Shown one piece after another: positions 57,301 to 60,300 of a stretch of DNA of 64,000 nucleotides. Position 1 is the first letter of the stretch, and every line of letters begins with the position of its first letter. The stretch comes from Hepsetus odoe (lineage: Eukaryota; Chordata; Actinopteri; Characiformes; Hepsetidae). Position numbers and translations under genes: made by a program. The notes under the pieces were generated by a model. The model had not been told where the DNA came from. It did not search any database and worked only from the letters and a program-made list of their open reading frames with translations. The stretch lies in contig CM029374.1 of the NCBI GenBank assembly GCA_017165825.1, positions 10,042,351-10,106,350 of the forward strand, given 5' to 3'.

Positions 57301-60300
57301 GCATGAGAGAGACATCAGTCTTTTATTTAATTTTTTTTTCTGTAACTTTCTTAATCAATTTTTTTTTCCCAAAAGTAGCCTTTCGAGTCTCCACTTATTT
57401 AACTGAGTAAATGTCTCTTAAGTTGATTTTATTGTTCCACACTTAGATGGACACATTGCCTTTTAATGTAGTGAAAAAACACAACTTGCATTTTAGAGAA
57501 TGTGCTTTCCATTCTTGTATTTTTTTTTTTTTTTTTTTTTAACCTCAAACAGTATTGGGTTTCTTGTATGCTCTCAACCTTTCTGTTTTGCTGTCAGTTA
57601 ACAAATCCCAAGATAAGAGGACACTTAATTAATTCAGCGAGAAAAGACAGGAGGAGAAAAGACATGGCCTGTCTTACATATATTCTCCTTCCTCTTGCAG
57701 GACTCCAGCCAGATTGAGCTGCTGAAAGAGCTGATGGATCTGCAGAAGGACATGATAGTCATGTTGCTGTCCCTTCTGGAAGGTTCTCTTATGCAATCTC
57801 TGCTTAATAATAAGCGAACAGAATGTGTTATTTACATTCTGTTCACAGTAACTGTTGTTTGTGCGATCAGTCAGATCGTTGGGGGATATTTGTCTTTTGT
57901 ATTTTGTATTCAGTCACCACAATTAAAGAGCAGTCCAGCAGTTTTCAAACCAGTGTTCAAACAGCAACTTTTCCCAGTGGGCTTATTAATTTTCAGGGCA
58001 GCTCTAAATAAATTCAGCAGCGCTTGTTATCACTGGATGTTTGTCTAAGAAAATGCAGAACCAGTTCTTAGCATGTCATGGTTAAGAGCAAACCACTGAC
58101 TAGTAGGTCTCAGGTGCTTTAAGGTGTAATAGTTAATGAGGGTGACTGTTCAAGGCAACATTGTATTTTACCAACACATTTTAAGGATTAAACATCACCT
58201 CTAAAAAAGGAACAGAAGCTTTTTTTTTTTTTTTTGTCCTCCCTGTAATAAATGTTTGGTAAAATGATTTACATTGACAAATGTTCTTATGCAGTGTGGC
58301 TTACAATTTAATCATGTTACAGAGAAACTTAAATTGATGTAGCATGATATGCTTTACCAGTTTAGGATCCAAACCACAATCTGCTGTGTGGGGAAAACAG
58401 TGTAACTAGTGTAACAAGTGTAACTTCAAATTAAACCATTAGACTGCAAGGGCCATTATGTGGGCCCACGCTTCTCAGGATTTTGCAGCTACTGAATAAA
58501 AAAAAAATTGAATTAATGATGAAATTACAAATCCAATAAATCAATTTTAGGGTTTTGGCACTTTTGTTTCATTAACTTTATATTTCCAGGTAACGTTGTA
58601 AATGGAACAATTGGGAAACAGATGGTGGATACTTTGGTGGAGTCCTCCAGCAATGTGGAGATGATCCTTAAATTTTTTGACATGTTCCTCAAGCTGAAAG
58701 ATCTCACCACTTCTGACAGTTTTAAAGAGCATGACTCTGATGGCAAAGGAGTCATCTCCAAAAGAGAGTTTCAGAAATCAATGGAAAATCAGAAGCAGTA
58801 CTCTCAGTCTGAGATTGAGTTCCTGCTTTCTTGTGCTGAGGCGGATGAGAATGATATGTTCAACTATGTGGAGTTTGTGAAACGCTTTCACGAGCCTGCC
58901 AAGGACATTGGTTTCAATGTTGCTGTCTTGCTCACCAACTTGTCAGAACACATGCCCCATGATTCTCGCCTGGCTAGCTTCCTAAATCTGGCTGAGAGCA
59001 TCCTCAATTACTTTGAGCCTTTCCTGGGCCGTATTGAGATCATGGGCGGTGCCAAGAGAATTGAAAGAGTTTACTTTGAGATCAGTGAGTCAAGCAGGAC
59101 CCAGTGGGAAAAACCACAAGTCAAAGAATCCAAGAGGCAGTTCATCTTTGATGTGGTCAATGAAGGTGGAGAATCAGAAAAGATGGAGCTCTTTGTTAAT
59201 TTCTGTGAGGACACTATCTTTGAGATGCAACTGGCCTCCCTCATCTCAGAACCAGATGCTGTGGAACGAACAGAAGAGGACGAGGACGACTCGCAGAGTG
59301 TGGCCGAGGACACAGAAGAGGATGAGGAAGATAGAACACTGGAATCCTTCTCAGCATTCACCATGGGTTGTGTATCCATGAAGAAGAACCTGTGCAGCCT
59401 TCGTAAGCTGCTAACCCTTAAGAGCATGAAAAAGCATTACAAGAGGTTCCGCAAGATGAGCATGAAGGAAATGATTCGCAGCTTCTTCTCTTTTTTTTGG
59501 GTGATCTTCATCAGCATCTTCCGTTTCCTCTATAACCTGGTGTGGGGTTTCTTTCATATCTTGTGGTCCACTCTGTTTGGAGGGGGTCTGGTAGAAGGAG
59601 CCAAAAATATGAAGGTGACGGACATCCTCGGGAACATGCCGGACCCAACGCAATTTGGTATCCATGGAGATGTTCTGGAGATTGAAAAACTGGAGGCAAG
59701 CGAGGCTTGTTTGGTGACAGAGATTGACCAGATGGCAGAGGGAGACCAAGTGGAAGTGGACCTAATGTCTGAGCTGTTAAGTATCCAGCCGAAGAAAGAG
59801 GGGGGCAAGCATGGGACTGAGCCTGGACTGGGGGATGTGTCAGAAGTGGTTGGCGTGGACTCTCCCTCTCTGGCTGCTGCTGTTCGGCAGAAAAAGGCCC
59901 AGGTGAACTAAAGTGCCATTTCTGCCTGGTATAATGCTTTCTTTAACATGAATGTTGGCATAATGTCCATCGTTTGTTTGACATAGCAATGATACAACTA
60001 TACTCAACTTTAGTGAGTACACCTATCTTGCATCTTCACTCATTGCCTACATACCCTACAGGTACACTTTTTTTTATTTTTTATAATCAGACTGCAGACC
60101 ATCTCTTTCTCTGCATCATTTCTTACTCCTTTACCCCTTTTATCATTGGCCAGAACCCCCACAGGATCACCATATGCTAGCAGGTATTACTTAAATAGTG
60201 GAATATCCAATAGGTTGAATATATCTTGAGGTTTAGAGTACCCAGGTCTGCTCTCACTCACTCTCTCTTTCTCACACTCACTCACACACACACACAGACA

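Noticed and set aside
57695..58048. 117-codon open frame extending exon 48 into intron 48
   Set aside because: Only the first 27 codons are conserved; the rest has no family similarity and exon 49 continues the protein exactly. Kept only as a note on the weak donor.
59071..59427. Antisense open frames inside exon 49
   Set aside because: Shadow frames of a codon-biased exon; no similarity to any family I know.
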